Source: Marihabitans asiaticum (GTDB lineage: Bacteria > Actinomycetota > Actinomycetes > Actinomycetales > Dermatophilaceae). From it: DNA of 64,000 nucleotides. The stretch covers positions 248,001-312,000 of the forward strand of contig NZ_VIUW01000001.1 of assembly GCF_007828725.1 (NCBI RefSeq), in the 5' to 3' direction. Below the pieces are notes generated by a model, which was not told the origin of the DNA, ran no database searches, and worked only from the letters and a program-made list of their open reading frames with translations. Positions 1 to 7,984 of the stretch are shown piece after piece. A program made the translations under genes and the position numbers. The first letter of the stretch is position 1; every line of letters starts with the position of its first letter.

Positions 1-517
1 CGCTGAGCAGCAGCTGGGCGCCGTCCGCGATCGCGTCGCGGGCCACCTCCGCACCGGCCTCGAGGGCTCGCTCTAGCTCGTCGGGGGTCAGCGCGTCCTC
101 GAGGTGGATGGCTCCGCTCGAGCGGCGCACCTTGTGGCGGGTGAGCTCGGACCGGGTCGTCTCGTCGAGGTCGGCGAAGTCGTCGTCCACCCCGAGGTCG
201 AGTACGCGCACCCGCACGTCGTGCGCGGCGGCGAGCGCGCTCACCCCGGCCGACCCGGCGAGGAAGGTGCGCACCATCGCCCCCGTGATCGCTGGGGGGA
301 AGGCAGACACCCCGTGCTCGGCGACCCCGTGGTCACCCGCGAAGATCGTCAGCCGCACGTCCTCGAGGGGCCGAGGGGGGACCTGGCCCTGGCAGGCGGC
401 GACCTGCACCGCCAGGCCGCCGAGGCGGCCCAGCGCGCCGGGTGGGGTAGCGAGTGCCCCCAGGCGCCTCTCGGCGTGCTCCCGGGCGGCGCGAGAGGGG
501 GCAGACATGCGGCTCAT
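1..517 (-). CDS. cobT: Nicotinate-nucleotide-dimethylbenzimidazole phosphoribosyltransferase (CobT), 5' part only
   Basis: CobT makes alpha-ribazole phosphate from nicotinate mononucleotide and dimethylbenzimidazole for the lower ligand of cobalamin. The 172 codons present read on the minus strand from an ATG at 517. They include the family segment TIFAGDHGVAEHGVSAFPP and, soon after, a GAMVRTFLAGSAGVSALA stretch that matches the usual substrate-binding region. The rest of the gene, including the catalytic glutamate near the C-terminus, lies beyond the left edge. The ATG overlaps the TGA of the upstream cobBC gene (ATGA), so the two are translationally coupled. It is the last visible gene of the riboswitch-headed operon. 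Identification is strong; full length cannot be judged. Confidence 0.9.
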   Translation of the reverse strand, partial: MSRMSAPSRAAREHAERRLGALATPPGALGRLGGLAVQVAACQGQVPPRPLEDVRLTIFAGDHGVAEHGVSAFPPAITGAMVRTFLAGSAGVSALAAAHDVRVRVLDLGVDDDFADLDETTRSELTRHKVRRSSGAIHLEDALTPDELERALEAGAEVARDAIADGAQLLLS

Positions 518-3015
518 CGGGTGTCTCCGTCCTGAGGGGATAGATGGTCGAGCGTGTCGAGCGCGGCGAGCAGCTGCCGCGTGACGTCGGGGGACCGGAC
601 CGCTATCCGGACCCAGCGGTCGTTCAGCCCGGGGAAGGTGTCGGCCCGGCGGACCGCGACGCCGACATCGCGCAGGGCGGCGTGCCGCCCTGCGCCGACC
701 TCGGCGAGGACGAAGGAAGCGTCGGATGGCAGGACTCGTATGCCTCGTGCGGACAGTGCGTGGATCAGCTCGTCGCGCCACCCGGCGAGCTGATCGGCCC
801 GGCGCCGACCCTCCGCGACCGCGCGGTCATCGCTGCAGGCCTCGATGGCCGCGAGCGCAGGTGTCGAGACCGGCCACGACGGCTGGAGTGCGCCGAGCTC
901 GGCGACGAGCGAGGGTGCGGCGAGGAGGTAGCCGGCTCGCACGCCGGGGATGGACCAGTGCTTGGTGAGGCTGCGGACGACGACAAGGGCGCCCCCTGGC
1001 TCCTCGGCGAGGCTCTCGGTCTCGCCCGGCACGACGTCCATGAAGGCCTCGTCGACGACGACGACCCGCCCGGTGCGGATCAGGGCGGCGATCGCCTCGC
1101 GGGGGTGCAGCACGCCGGTCGGGTTGGTCGGGTTGCCGATGACGACGAGGTCGGCCTGCTCGGGCACCTCGGCCGGGTCGAGCGCGAAATTGTCCTCGGG
1201 TCGGCAGAGCACGGTGTGCACGCTGTGCCCGGCCTGGAGCAGCGCGGCGTGCGGCTCGGTGAACTGCGGGTGCACGACGACGGGGTGGCGCCACGGGCGC
1301 AGGCGGGCGAGCAGGGTGAAGGCCTCTGCCGCCCCTGCGCAGAGGAGCACCTCGTCCGCGTCACGTCCGTGGCGGCGAGCGACGGCGGTGCGCGCGGCCC
1401 TCGCGTCCGGGTAGCGCTCGACCTGCTCGAGCGAGCCGGCGAGGGCGGCGTCGAGCCACGTCGGTCGCGGCCCGGGATAGACGTTGACCGCGAGGTCGAG
1501 GAGTCCAGGACCGACCTCGGCGTCACCGTGATGATCGAGGGGGCGCACGACCGGGTCGGTGGGCGTGTCGTCGGGGCCGACCGTGCCGGCAGCCCCCTCT
1601 GCGTCCACCGCACGACTTTCGGCTGCCACCGCACGGCTCGCGATGGAGGCTGCGGGCGCGGCGTGCGCCGCATCGGCGAGCCGCTGGGCGAGCCGCGGGT
1701 GCCCCGCCCAGTGCACGTGGAGGTAGGAGGCATGCAGGCTGGGTCCACCGAATCCGGTCGGCGCGTCGTCGATCTGCCACGCGGGGACCGACCCGTGGAC
1801 CGGGTCCGTGGCGGTGCGGTGGAACTCGTGGCCGGTGACCCGCTCACCCGCCCGGGTGAGCAGGGTGTCGGTGGGGGCGAACGCCTCGGGGTAGCGCAGG
1901 GTGAGGCGGGTGGCCATCGCGGCGGTGACCGGCAGTGCGCCGGCCATCGGATGGTCGTCGAGGGTGCGCGCGAGGTAGAGCAGACCCGCGCACTCCGCGA
2001 CCGTGGGCACCCCTGCAGCAACGGCGGCGCGCAGGTCGGCGAGCAGCTCGGTGTTCTCGGCCAGCTCGTCGGCGTGCACCTCGGGGAACCCGCCGCCGAG
2101 ATAGATCGCCCGGGTCCCCGGTGGGAGGGCCCGATCACGAAGGGGGTCGAAGGGGGTGACCGCGCACCCGGCCGCGGTGAGCAGCTCGTCGACTTCTGGG
2201 TAGCGGAAGGTGAACGCCCGCCCCCCGGCGACCGCGACGACGGGCCGCTCGCCCGCGGCGCCCGCGCCGGCGGGAGCGGTGACCACGGTCTGGGGGTCCC
2301 ACGGCTCTACGTCAAGGTCCGGTGCGTCTGCCGCGAGCGCGAGGACGGCGTCGAGGTCGACGTGCTCGGCCACCCGCTCGCCGAGCAGCTCGACCAGCCC
2401 GGCGACGTCATCGCGCTCGGCGGCCGTGACGAGGCCGAGGTGGCGCGACGGGGTCTCGAGGTCGGCGTCTCGCGGCACCGCCCCGAGCACCGGCAGCCCG
2501 ATGTCGTCGAGCGCCGCTGTGATCTCGGCGTCGTTGCGGGGCGAGCCCGCGCGGTTGAGGATCACCCCGGCCACGTTGACCCCGGGGTCGAAGTCACGCA
2601 TGCCGAGCGCGACCGCCGCGGCGGTGCGCGACATGCGCGACACGTCGAGGACGAGGATGACGGGCGTGCGGGTGAGTCGGGCGACGTGCGCGGTCGAGGA
2701 GGACCCTCCGGTGCCCAGTCGCCCGTCGTGCAGGCCCATGACCCCTTCGATGACGGCCACGTCCGCACCGCGGGCACCGTGCAGGAGCAGGGGCGCGACG
2801 AGGTCTTCGCCGACGAGGTGCGGGTCGAGGTTGCGTCCCGGGCGCCCGGTAGCCACCGCGTGGTACCCCGGGTCGATGTAGTCGGGGCCGACCTTGTGAG
2901 GGCTCACCTCTCGACCACCGTGCCTCAGCGCGGCCATGAGCCCGGTGGCGATCGTCGTCTTGCCCTGGCCGGTCGACGGCGCCGCGACGACGACGCGCGG
3001 CAGCCGAGTCACCAC
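514..3015 (-). CDS. cobBC: Fused cobyrinate a,c-diamide synthase (CobB) and threonine-phosphate decarboxylase-like (CobC) protein
   Basis: This 833-residue protein joins two cobalamin enzymes. Residues 1 to about 450 are CobB: a P-loop (APSTGQGKTT, about 12-21), then a glutamine amidotransferase domain with GGGFPEVHADEL and the nucleophile Cys about 342 in AECAGL. It amidates the a and c side chains of (hydrogeno)cobyrinate. From about residue 490 it is a fold-type I PLP enzyme like CobC/CobD, with GNPTNPTG, VVDEAFMD and the PLP lysine in SLTKHWSIPG; this makes the aminopropanol-type linker. The linker between is Ala-rich. The start is GTG at 3015, 7 bases after cobO; the end overlaps cobT. 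The order and overlaps support one operon. The fusion is intact in one frame. Confidence 0.92.
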   Translation of the reverse strand: MVTRLPRVVVAAPSTGQGKTTIATGLMAALRHGGREVSPHKVGPDYIDPGYHAVATGRPGRNLDPHLVGEDLVAPLLLHGARGADVAVIEGVMGLHDGRLGTGGSSSTAHVARLTRTPVILVLDVSRMSRTAAAVALGMRDFDPGVNVAGVILNRAGSPRNDAEITAALDDIGLPVLGAVPRDADLETPSRHLGLVTAAERDDVAGLVELLGERVAEHVDLDAVLALAADAPDLDVEPWDPQTVVTAPAGAGAAGERPVVAVAGGRAFTFRYPEVDELLTAAGCAVTPFDPLRDRALPPGTRAIYLGGGFPEVHADELAENTELLADLRAAVAAGVPTVAECAGLLYLARTLDDHPMAGALPVTAAMATRLTLRYPEAFAPTDTLLTRAGERVTGHEFHRTATDPVHGSVPAWQIDDAPTGFGGPSLHASYLHVHWAGHPRLAQRLADAAHAAPAASIASRAVAAESRAVDAEGAAGTVGPDDTPTDPVVRPLDHHGDAEVGPGLLDLAVNVYPGPRPTWLDAALAGSLEQVERYPDARAARTAVARRHGRDADEVLLCAGAAEAFTLLARLRPWRHPVVVHPQFTEPHAALLQAGHSVHTVLCRPEDNFALDPAEVPEQADLVVIGNPTNPTGVLHPREAIAALIRTGRVVVVDEAFMDVVPGETESLAEEPGGALVVVRSLTKHWSIPGVRAGYLLAAPSLVAELGALQPSWPVSTPALAAIEACSDDRAVAEGRRRADQLAGWRDELIHALSARGIRVLPSDASFVLAEVGAGRHAALRDVGVAVRRADTFPGLNDRWVRIAVRSPDVTRQLLAALDTLDHLSPQDGDTR

Positions 3016-3022
3016 GCCCGGC

Positions 3023-3637
3023 TCACCACTCGATCCCCCGCTGGCCCTTCTGACCGGCGTCCATCGGGTGCTTGACCTTCGCCATCTCGGTCACGAGGTC
3101 GGCCGCGTCGATCAGCCGCGGGTCAGCACGGCGGCCGGTGATGACGACGTGCTGGTGCCCGGGCCGGTGGGTGAGCACGTCGACGACCTCGTCGACGTCG
3201 ACCCAGCCCCAGCCCATCGGGTAGGTGAACTCGTCGAGGATGAGCAGGTCGTGCCGCTCCTCGGCGAGCCGCCGGGTGATCTCGTGCCAGCCCTCGACGG
3301 CGGCGCTCGCATGGTCGACCTCATCGCCCTGCTTGCGGCTCCAGGACCATCCCGATCCCATCTTGTGCCACTCGACCGGTCCCCCTTCGCCGGTCTCCTC
3401 GTGCAGTCGGCCGAGCCGCTCGAGGACGGTCTGCTCACCGATCCGCCACTTCGCGGACTTGACGAACTGGAAGACCCCGATCCGCCAGCCCTGGTTCCAG
3501 CCGCGCAGCGCGAGGCCGAAGGCGGCAGAGGACTTCCCCTTGCCGTCGCCGGTGTGGACCATGAGCAGCGGACGGTTGCGGCGCTGCCGGGTCGTCAGGC
3601 CGTCGTCGGGTACCCGGCTGGGCTGCCCCTTCGGCAT
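3023..3637 (-). CDS. cobO: Cob(I)yrinic acid a,c-diamide adenosyltransferase
   Basis: CobO (BtuR/CobA family) transfers the adenosyl group from ATP to Co(I) corrinoids. The 204-residue protein has the family P-loop HTGDGKGKSSAAFG near residue 30, the VFQFVKSAKW segment, an LLILDEFTYPMGWGWVD Walker-B-like stretch and VITGRRADPRLIDAADLVTEM. Length fits the family. Its ATG at 3637 overlaps the stop of the chelatase gene (TGATG), and it is followed after 7 bases by cobBC, so it belongs to the riboswitch operon. I see nothing unusual in it. Confidence 0.95.
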   Translation of the reverse strand: MPKGQPSRVPDDGLTTRQRRNRPLLMVHTGDGKGKSSAAFGLALRGWNQGWRIGVFQFVKSAKWRIGEQTVLERLGRLHEETGEGGPVEWHKMGSGWSWSRKQGDEVDHASAAVEGWHEITRRLAEERHDLLILDEFTYPMGWGWVDVDEVVDVLTHRPGHQHVVITGRRADPRLIDAADLVTEMAKVKHPMDAGQKGQRGIEW

Positions 3638-5787
3638 CAGGCTGCCCCCACCGATCGCCGCGAGGCCGGTGCCACCCGGGAGCCGTCACCGCGTCCGAGG
3701 CTGTCGCTCACGGCGGAGGTCAGAGCGGTCGCGTCGACCTGGTCGACCGCCAGGTGCTCGGCGCCGAGCCGCCCGGCGAGGTCGCGGGCCAGACCGAGCC
3801 GGAAGGGCCCGGCCTCTCCGTCGACGACGACCGTGCTCACCCCCAGCCGCGCGACGACGTCGGCGGCCTGAAGCGAGCGGGCGACCGCGTCGCGCCCTCC
3901 GGTGGCGCGTCCGTCGGTGACGACGACGAGCAGCGGGCGAAGGTGGGGGTCGCGCACCCGCTCGCGCAGGAGGACCTCGGTGGCTTCGAGCAAGCCCTCG
4001 GCCAGCGGGGTGCGTCCGCCGGCAGGGAGCTCCTCGAGCCGGCGGGCGGCGATCTCGACGCTGTGGGTCGGGGGCAGGTCGGTGCTCGCCGCGCTCCCAC
4101 GGAAGGTGATCAGGCCGACCTTGTCCCGCCTCCGGTAGGCGTCGAGGAGGAGCGAGAGGACGGCAGTCTTGACCTGGGTCATCCGGCGCCGCGCGGCCAT
4201 CGAGCCGGAGGCGTCGACGCAGAAGAGCACGAGGTTGGCCTCCCGCCCTTCGCGCACCGCCACCCGCAGGTCGGCGCTGCGCAGCTCGACCCGACGCGGC
4301 CCGCTGGCGGGCGGGCCCTGGTGGCCGGCAGCCGCCTTGAGCGTCTCGACGAGGTGCAGCGAGCCGTTGCTGCCAGGGCGCGCCCCGACCCGTCGCCCGC
4401 GCTGGGCGATGGCCCGGCTGCGCCGACCGTCGCTGCCCTCGCCGACCCCGGTGACGGTGAGCAGACGGGGTCGGTAGGGCGCCGATGCCCCGATCACCTG
4501 GCCCGGGGTGTCGGGTGCAGCGCTACCCGGAGGTGGGCTCGGGGCGTCGTCTGCGGACTGCTCACCCGGCTCGGTGTGCGGCGCACTCTCCGAGCGGGTC
4601 GGCTCCGAGCTGTCGGCACCCGGGCTCGAGGGGTCGGACTCGGTGGAGGGGGGCGAGCCCTCCGGCTGCGTCGCGGGCCCATCGTCGGAGCGCGAGTCCG
4701 GCCCGCTGCCTGGTCCGTCACCGGAGTCCGGACCGTCGTCACCCGGCGGGGGCGGCGGGGGCGGCGGGTCCTCGTCAAGCAGCTGGTCGAGCAGGTCCTC
4801 GTCGATGCCAGGGGCGTCGAAGGGGTTGCGGCGCCGGCGATGCGGAAGGGCCAGCAGGGCGGCCTGGCGGATGTCCTCGCGGGTCACCTCGGTCCGCCCG
4901 TGCCAGACGGCGTGCGCGAGGGCTGTGCGGGCCATGACGATGTCGGCGCGCAGGCCGTCGACCTCGAAGCCGGCGCACACCTGCGCGATGGTGAGCAGCG
5001 CGCGCTCGTCGAGGTGGGCCTTGGTCAGGCGGTCGCGGGCCGCGGCGATCCGCCGGGTCAGGTCGGCCTCGACCGGTGCGTGCTCGGCGACGAAGCCGGC
5101 CGGGTCGGTGTCGAAGCGCATGCGACGGCGCACGACGTCGGCACGCTGCACCGGGTCTCGTGGTGCGGCGATCTCGACGGTGAGGCCGAAGCGGTCGAGG
5201 AGCTGGGGCCGCAGCTCGCCCTCTTCCGGGTTCATCGTGCCGACAAGGATGAAGCGGGCGTCGTGCTCGACCGAGATCCCGTCGCGCTCGACGGTGGATC
5301 GACCCATCGCTGCCGCGTCCAGCAGCAGGTCGACGAGGTGATCGTGCAGCAGGTTGACCTCGTCGACGTAGAGCAGCCCACGGTGGGCGCGGGCGAGGAG
5401 GCCGGGCTCGTACTCGACCTGGCCGGAGGACAGAGCCCGCTCGAGGTGCAGCGAGCCGAGCACCCTGTCCTCGGTGGCTCCGACCGGCAGCTCGACGAGT
5501 CGGACGGGGCGGGTGCGACGGGCCTCCTCCGCGAAGGGCCCGTCCGGGGAGGTCGCACCCGGGTCGTCCGGGTCGCTGGAGAAGCGGTCGCCGTCGTAGA
5601 CGTCGATCTCGGGGAGGACCGCGGCGAGGGCGCGGACGGCCGTCGACTTCGCGGTGCCCTTCTCACCACGCACGAGCACGCCACCGATCTCCGGGGAGAT
5701 CGTCGTGAGGACGAGCGCGAGCCCCATCGGGTCGAGGTCGTCAGGCGCGCAGCCGAGGACTGCGGAGAAGGGGTACTGCACCGGCAT
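3637..5787 (-). CDS. Magnesium/cobalt chelatase-type AAA+ and VWA subunit
   Basis: A 716-residue fusion of ChlI-like and ChlD-like parts. It is the usual actinobacterial partner of the large cobaltochelatase CobN, supplying ATP-driven remodelling for cobalt insertion. The AAA+ domain covers about residues 1-330 (Walker A GEKGTAKST at about 41-49, Walker B LLYVDEVNLL). A Pro/Ser/Asp-rich linker follows, beginning DEDPPPPPPPPGDDGPDSG. The C-terminal VWA domain has the MIDAS motif DASGSMA and VTDGRATGG. I chose ATG 5787 because the family starts at YPFSAVLG and because a longer frame would run into the riboswitch. CobN is not in this window. The gene is first after the riboswitch. Confidence 0.9.
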   Translation of the reverse strand: MPVQYPFSAVLGCAPDDLDPMGLALVLTTISPEIGGVLVRGEKGTAKSTAVRALAAVLPEIDVYDGDRFSSDPDDPGATSPDGPFAEEARRTRPVRLVELPVGATEDRVLGSLHLERALSSGQVEYEPGLLARAHRGLLYVDEVNLLHDHLVDLLLDAAAMGRSTVERDGISVEHDARFILVGTMNPEEGELRPQLLDRFGLTVEIAAPRDPVQRADVVRRRMRFDTDPAGFVAEHAPVEADLTRRIAAARDRLTKAHLDERALLTIAQVCAGFEVDGLRADIVMARTALAHAVWHGRTEVTREDIRQAALLALPHRRRRNPFDAPGIDEDLLDQLLDEDPPPPPPPPGDDGPDSGDGPGSGPDSRSDDGPATQPEGSPPSTESDPSSPGADSSEPTRSESAPHTEPGEQSADDAPSPPPGSAAPDTPGQVIGASAPYRPRLLTVTGVGEGSDGRRSRAIAQRGRRVGARPGSNGSLHLVETLKAAAGHQGPPASGPRRVELRSADLRVAVREGREANLVLFCVDASGSMAARRRMTQVKTAVLSLLLDAYRRRDKVGLITFRGSAASTDLPPTHSVEIAARRLEELPAGGRTPLAEGLLEATEVLLRERVRDPHLRPLLVVVTDGRATGGRDAVARSLQAADVVARLGVSTVVVDGEAGPFRLGLARDLAGRLGAEHLAVDQVDATALTSAVSDSLGRGDGSRVAPASRRSVGAA

Positions 5788-5799
5788 CTGAGGCTCCCG

Positions 5800-5972
5800 C
5801 TCGATCGGCCATCGTCGTCGGCGCGAGGCCGGTCTTCGGACTCGACCCCTTCGAGGGGTCACACCGCAGCGGGCCTGTGCCGGAGTCTCACCGGCTTCCC
5901 AGATTCTCCCCGTCGCCGGATCCCACGCGGGGACGACGTCGGGGCACCTCGTGCCACCGCCACGATAACGTG
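5800..5972 (-). promoter_or_regulatory. Cobalamin (B12) riboswitch
   Basis: Read on the minus strand, the leader has the conserved parts of the AdoCbl riboswitch in order: a stem GGCACGAGGTGCC (5943-5955), the core GGGAAGCCGGTGAGACTCC and CAGGCCCGCTGCGGT (5859-5900), and the B12 box AGTCCGAAGACCGGCC (5827-5842). It lies 13-185 bases ahead of the chelatase ATG, so it is expected to shut off the chelatase-cobO-cobBC-cobT operon when cobalamin is plentiful. A TAnnnT -10 match (TATCGT, complement of 5962-5967) sits at its upstream end. The outer limits are approximate. Confidence 0.93.
5966..5971 (+). promoter_or_regulatory. Possible -10 box for a leaderless cobL transcript
   Basis: TAACGT fits the actinobacterial TAnnnT -10 pattern and ends 7 bases before the GTG at 5979, the spacing expected if transcription starts on the start codon. 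It overlaps on the other strand the TATCGT -10 candidate of the riboswitch transcript. No -35 was assigned. Confidence 0.4.
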
Positions 5973-5978
5973 CCCGTC

Positions 5979-7277
5979 GTGCACGACCAGCCCCTGGCCG
6001 CCCCCGACCCGAGCGACGACGGTGCGCGTGAAGCCCTCCTCACCGTCGTCGGTCTCGGCGCGAGGGGATGGCAGGACGCCGACGGTGAGGCGCGGACCGT
6101 CCTCGCCTCGGCGGACGTCCTCGTCGGCGCCGACCGACTGCTCGCGACCGTTCCCGATGTGGCGGGCCAGCGCCGGCTCGGCTGGCCGTCCCCGCTGCGG
6201 GAGGGGCTGCCCCGCCTCCTCGAGGCCGCGTCGGGGCAGCGGGTCGTCGCGCTCGCCTCGGGCGACCCCTTCGTCTCCGGGATCGGGACCACGCTGGTCG
6301 ACCTCCTCGGCCCCGGCCGGGTCGAGGTCCTGCCTGCCGTCTCCAGCCTGGCACTCGCGCGCGCCGAGCTCGGGTGGTCCGCCGAGTCCTGCGCCGTCGT
6401 GAGCGTCGTCGGCCGGGCGGCGGAGCGGGTGCTGCGCGAGCTCGCACCCGGCCGCCGGGTTCTCGTGCTCTCGAGCGATGAGACCACCCCCGACTCCGTC
6501 GCGGCGCTGCTCGTGCGGGCCGGGTACGGGCAGAGCGCGATGCACGTCCTCGGCGACCTCGGCTCGCCCGAGCAGACCCGGGCCGACACGACGGCGCAGC
6601 ACTGGTCCGGCCCAGGTCCCCGGCTGCACGTCATCGGCCTTGAGCTCGCCGGGCCGCTGCACGTCGGGTGGGCGACCGGGCTGCCCGATGACGCCTACGA
6701 GCACGACGGCCAGCTGACCAAGCGTGACCTGCGCGCCAGCGCCCTGGCCCGGCTCTCACCCGTGCCCGGCGCCCTGCTGTGGGACGTCGGCGCCGGCGCC
6801 GGCTCGATCGGCATCGAGTGGATGCGCGCCCACCCCACGTGCCGAGCCGTCGCCGTCGAGGCCCACCCCGAGCGCGCCGCCCGGATCGCGCGCAACGCCG
6901 CGGCACTCGGTGTACCCGACCTGGAGGTCGTCGAGGGGCGGGCGCCGGACGATCTTGCCGGACTCGCTGTGCCGGACGCGATCTTCGTCGGAGGTGGGGC
7001 CAGCGCACCGGGAGTGCTCGACCGCTGCCTCGACGCCCTGGGCCCCGGGGGTCGGCTCGTCGTGCACGGGGTGACCCTCGAGACCGAGCGCGAGCTCGCG
7101 ACGAGGTACGCCGCGCTCGGCGGTGAGCTGGTCCGGGTCGCCGTCGAGTCGGCCGCGCCGATCGGCTCGTTCACCGGGTGGACGCCCCAGCGGGCGGTCA
7201 CCCAGTGGTCCTACTGCGTGCCTGCCGACGGCGGGTCCGGCGACCCGCGGCGCTCCCGCGCGGGGTCGTACAGGTAG
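5979..7277 (+). CDS. cobL: Precorrin-6Y C5,15-methyltransferase (decarboxylating)
   Basis: CobL methylates C5 and C15 of precorrin-6Y and decarboxylates the acetate side chain, giving precorrin-8X. The N-terminal CbiE-type tetrapyrrole methylase domain begins LLTVVGLGARGWQ; the C-terminal CbiT-type SAM domain has LLWDVGAGAGSIGIEWMR, then AVAVEAHPERA and FVGGGASAPGVLD. Length (432 aa) fits the two-domain form. GTG 5979 is preferred because frames further upstream would lie inside the riboswitch; GTG 5970 is an alternative. The last 67 bases overlap the 3' end of cobM on the other strand. It is divergent from the riboswitch operon. Confidence 0.9.
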   Translation: MHDQPLAAPDPSDDGAREALLTVVGLGARGWQDADGEARTVLASADVLVGADRLLATVPDVAGQRRLGWPSPLREGLPRLLEAASGQRVVALASGDPFVSGIGTTLVDLLGPGRVEVLPAVSSLALARAELGWSAESCAVVSVVGRAAERVLRELAPGRRVLVLSSDETTPDSVAALLVRAGYGQSAMHVLGDLGSPEQTRADTTAQHWSGPGPRLHVIGLELAGPLHVGWATGLPDDAYEHDGQLTKRDLRASALARLSPVPGALLWDVGAGAGSIGIEWMRAHPTCRAVAVEAHPERAARIARNAAALGVPDLEVVEGRAPDDLAGLAVPDAIFVGGGASAPGVLDRCLDALGPGGRLVVHGVTLETERELATRYAALGGELVRVAVESAAPIGSFTGWTPQRAVTQWSYCVPADGGSGDPRRSRAGSYR

Positions 7278-7984
7278 GACTCTCCGCCGCGCCCCTCGAG
7301 TGCCGGACCGACGAGGATCACGGCGGCGAGCCGCAGACCGGCACGCTCGACCTGGTCACCCATCGTCGCGACCGTGCCCCGCAGCACGAGCTGCTCCGGC
7401 TGGCTGGCCCGGGCGACGACGACGACCGGGCAGTCCTCGCCGTAGGCGGGCGCGAGGGCCGCCATGAGCTCGGCGGTGCGGGTGATCGCGAGGTGGAGGA
7501 CGAGGGTGGCGCCGGTCGCGGCGAAGGAGGTGAGCTCCTCCCCCTTCGGCATGGCGGTCGAGCGCGCCTGCGCGCGGGTGAGGACGACGGACTGGGCGAC
7601 GTGGGGCACGGTGAGCTCGCGGCCGACGAGCGCGGCGGCCGCGGCGTAGGCGGGGATCCCTGGGGTGACGTCCCAGGGAACCCCGAGGTCATCGAGACGG
7701 CGGGTCTGCTCGCTCAGCGCCGAGTAGACCGAGGGGTCCCCGGAGCACAGCCGGACCACGTCGTGACCCCGCTCGTGCGCCTGCTGCAGGTGCCCGACGA
7801 TCTCGTCGAGGTCGAGCTGCTGGGTGTCGACGAGCTCGGCCTCGGCGCTGACGTGGCGCAAGACCTCCGGGTCGAGGTAGGTCCCGGGGTAGAGGACCGT
7901 GCCGGCCACGGCGAGCATCCGGGTGGCCCGGACGGTGAGCAGGTCGGCCGCGCCCGGCCCGGCCCCGACGAAGTGGACCGTCAT
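7211..7984 (-). CDS. cobM: Precorrin-4 C11-methyltransferase
   Basis: CobM methylates C11 of precorrin-4 using SAM. The 257-residue tetrapyrrole methylase begins MTVHFVGAGPGAADLLTVRA and has the family stretches VLYPGTYLDPEVL, LCSGDPSVYSA, VTPGIPAYAAAAA and VVVVARASQPEQ. The start ATG 7984 overlaps the stop of cobIJ (ATGA). It is the last gene of the cobG-cobH-cobIJ-cobM operon, and its last 67 bases are antisense to the end of cobL, so the two transcripts collide tail to tail. Confidence 0.95.
   Translation of the reverse strand: MTVHFVGAGPGAADLLTVRATRMLAVAGTVLYPGTYLDPEVLRHVSAEAELVDTQQLDLDEIVGHLQQAHERGHDVVRLCSGDPSVYSALSEQTRRLDDLGVPWDVTPGIPAYAAAAALVGRELTVPHVAQSVVLTRAQARSTAMPKGEELTSFAATGATLVLHLAITRTAELMAALAPAYGEDCPVVVVARASQPEQLVLRGTVATMGDQVERAGLRLAAVILVGPALEGRGGESYLYDPARERRGSPDPPSAGTQ

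Noticed and set aside
544-6402. Very long open frames on the plus strand opposite the cob genes
   Set aside because: They mirror cobBC and the chelatase gene codon by codon; GC-rich third positions open the antisense frame. Composition (Gly/Arg/Val/Asp-rich) and lack of any family motif mark them as shadows.
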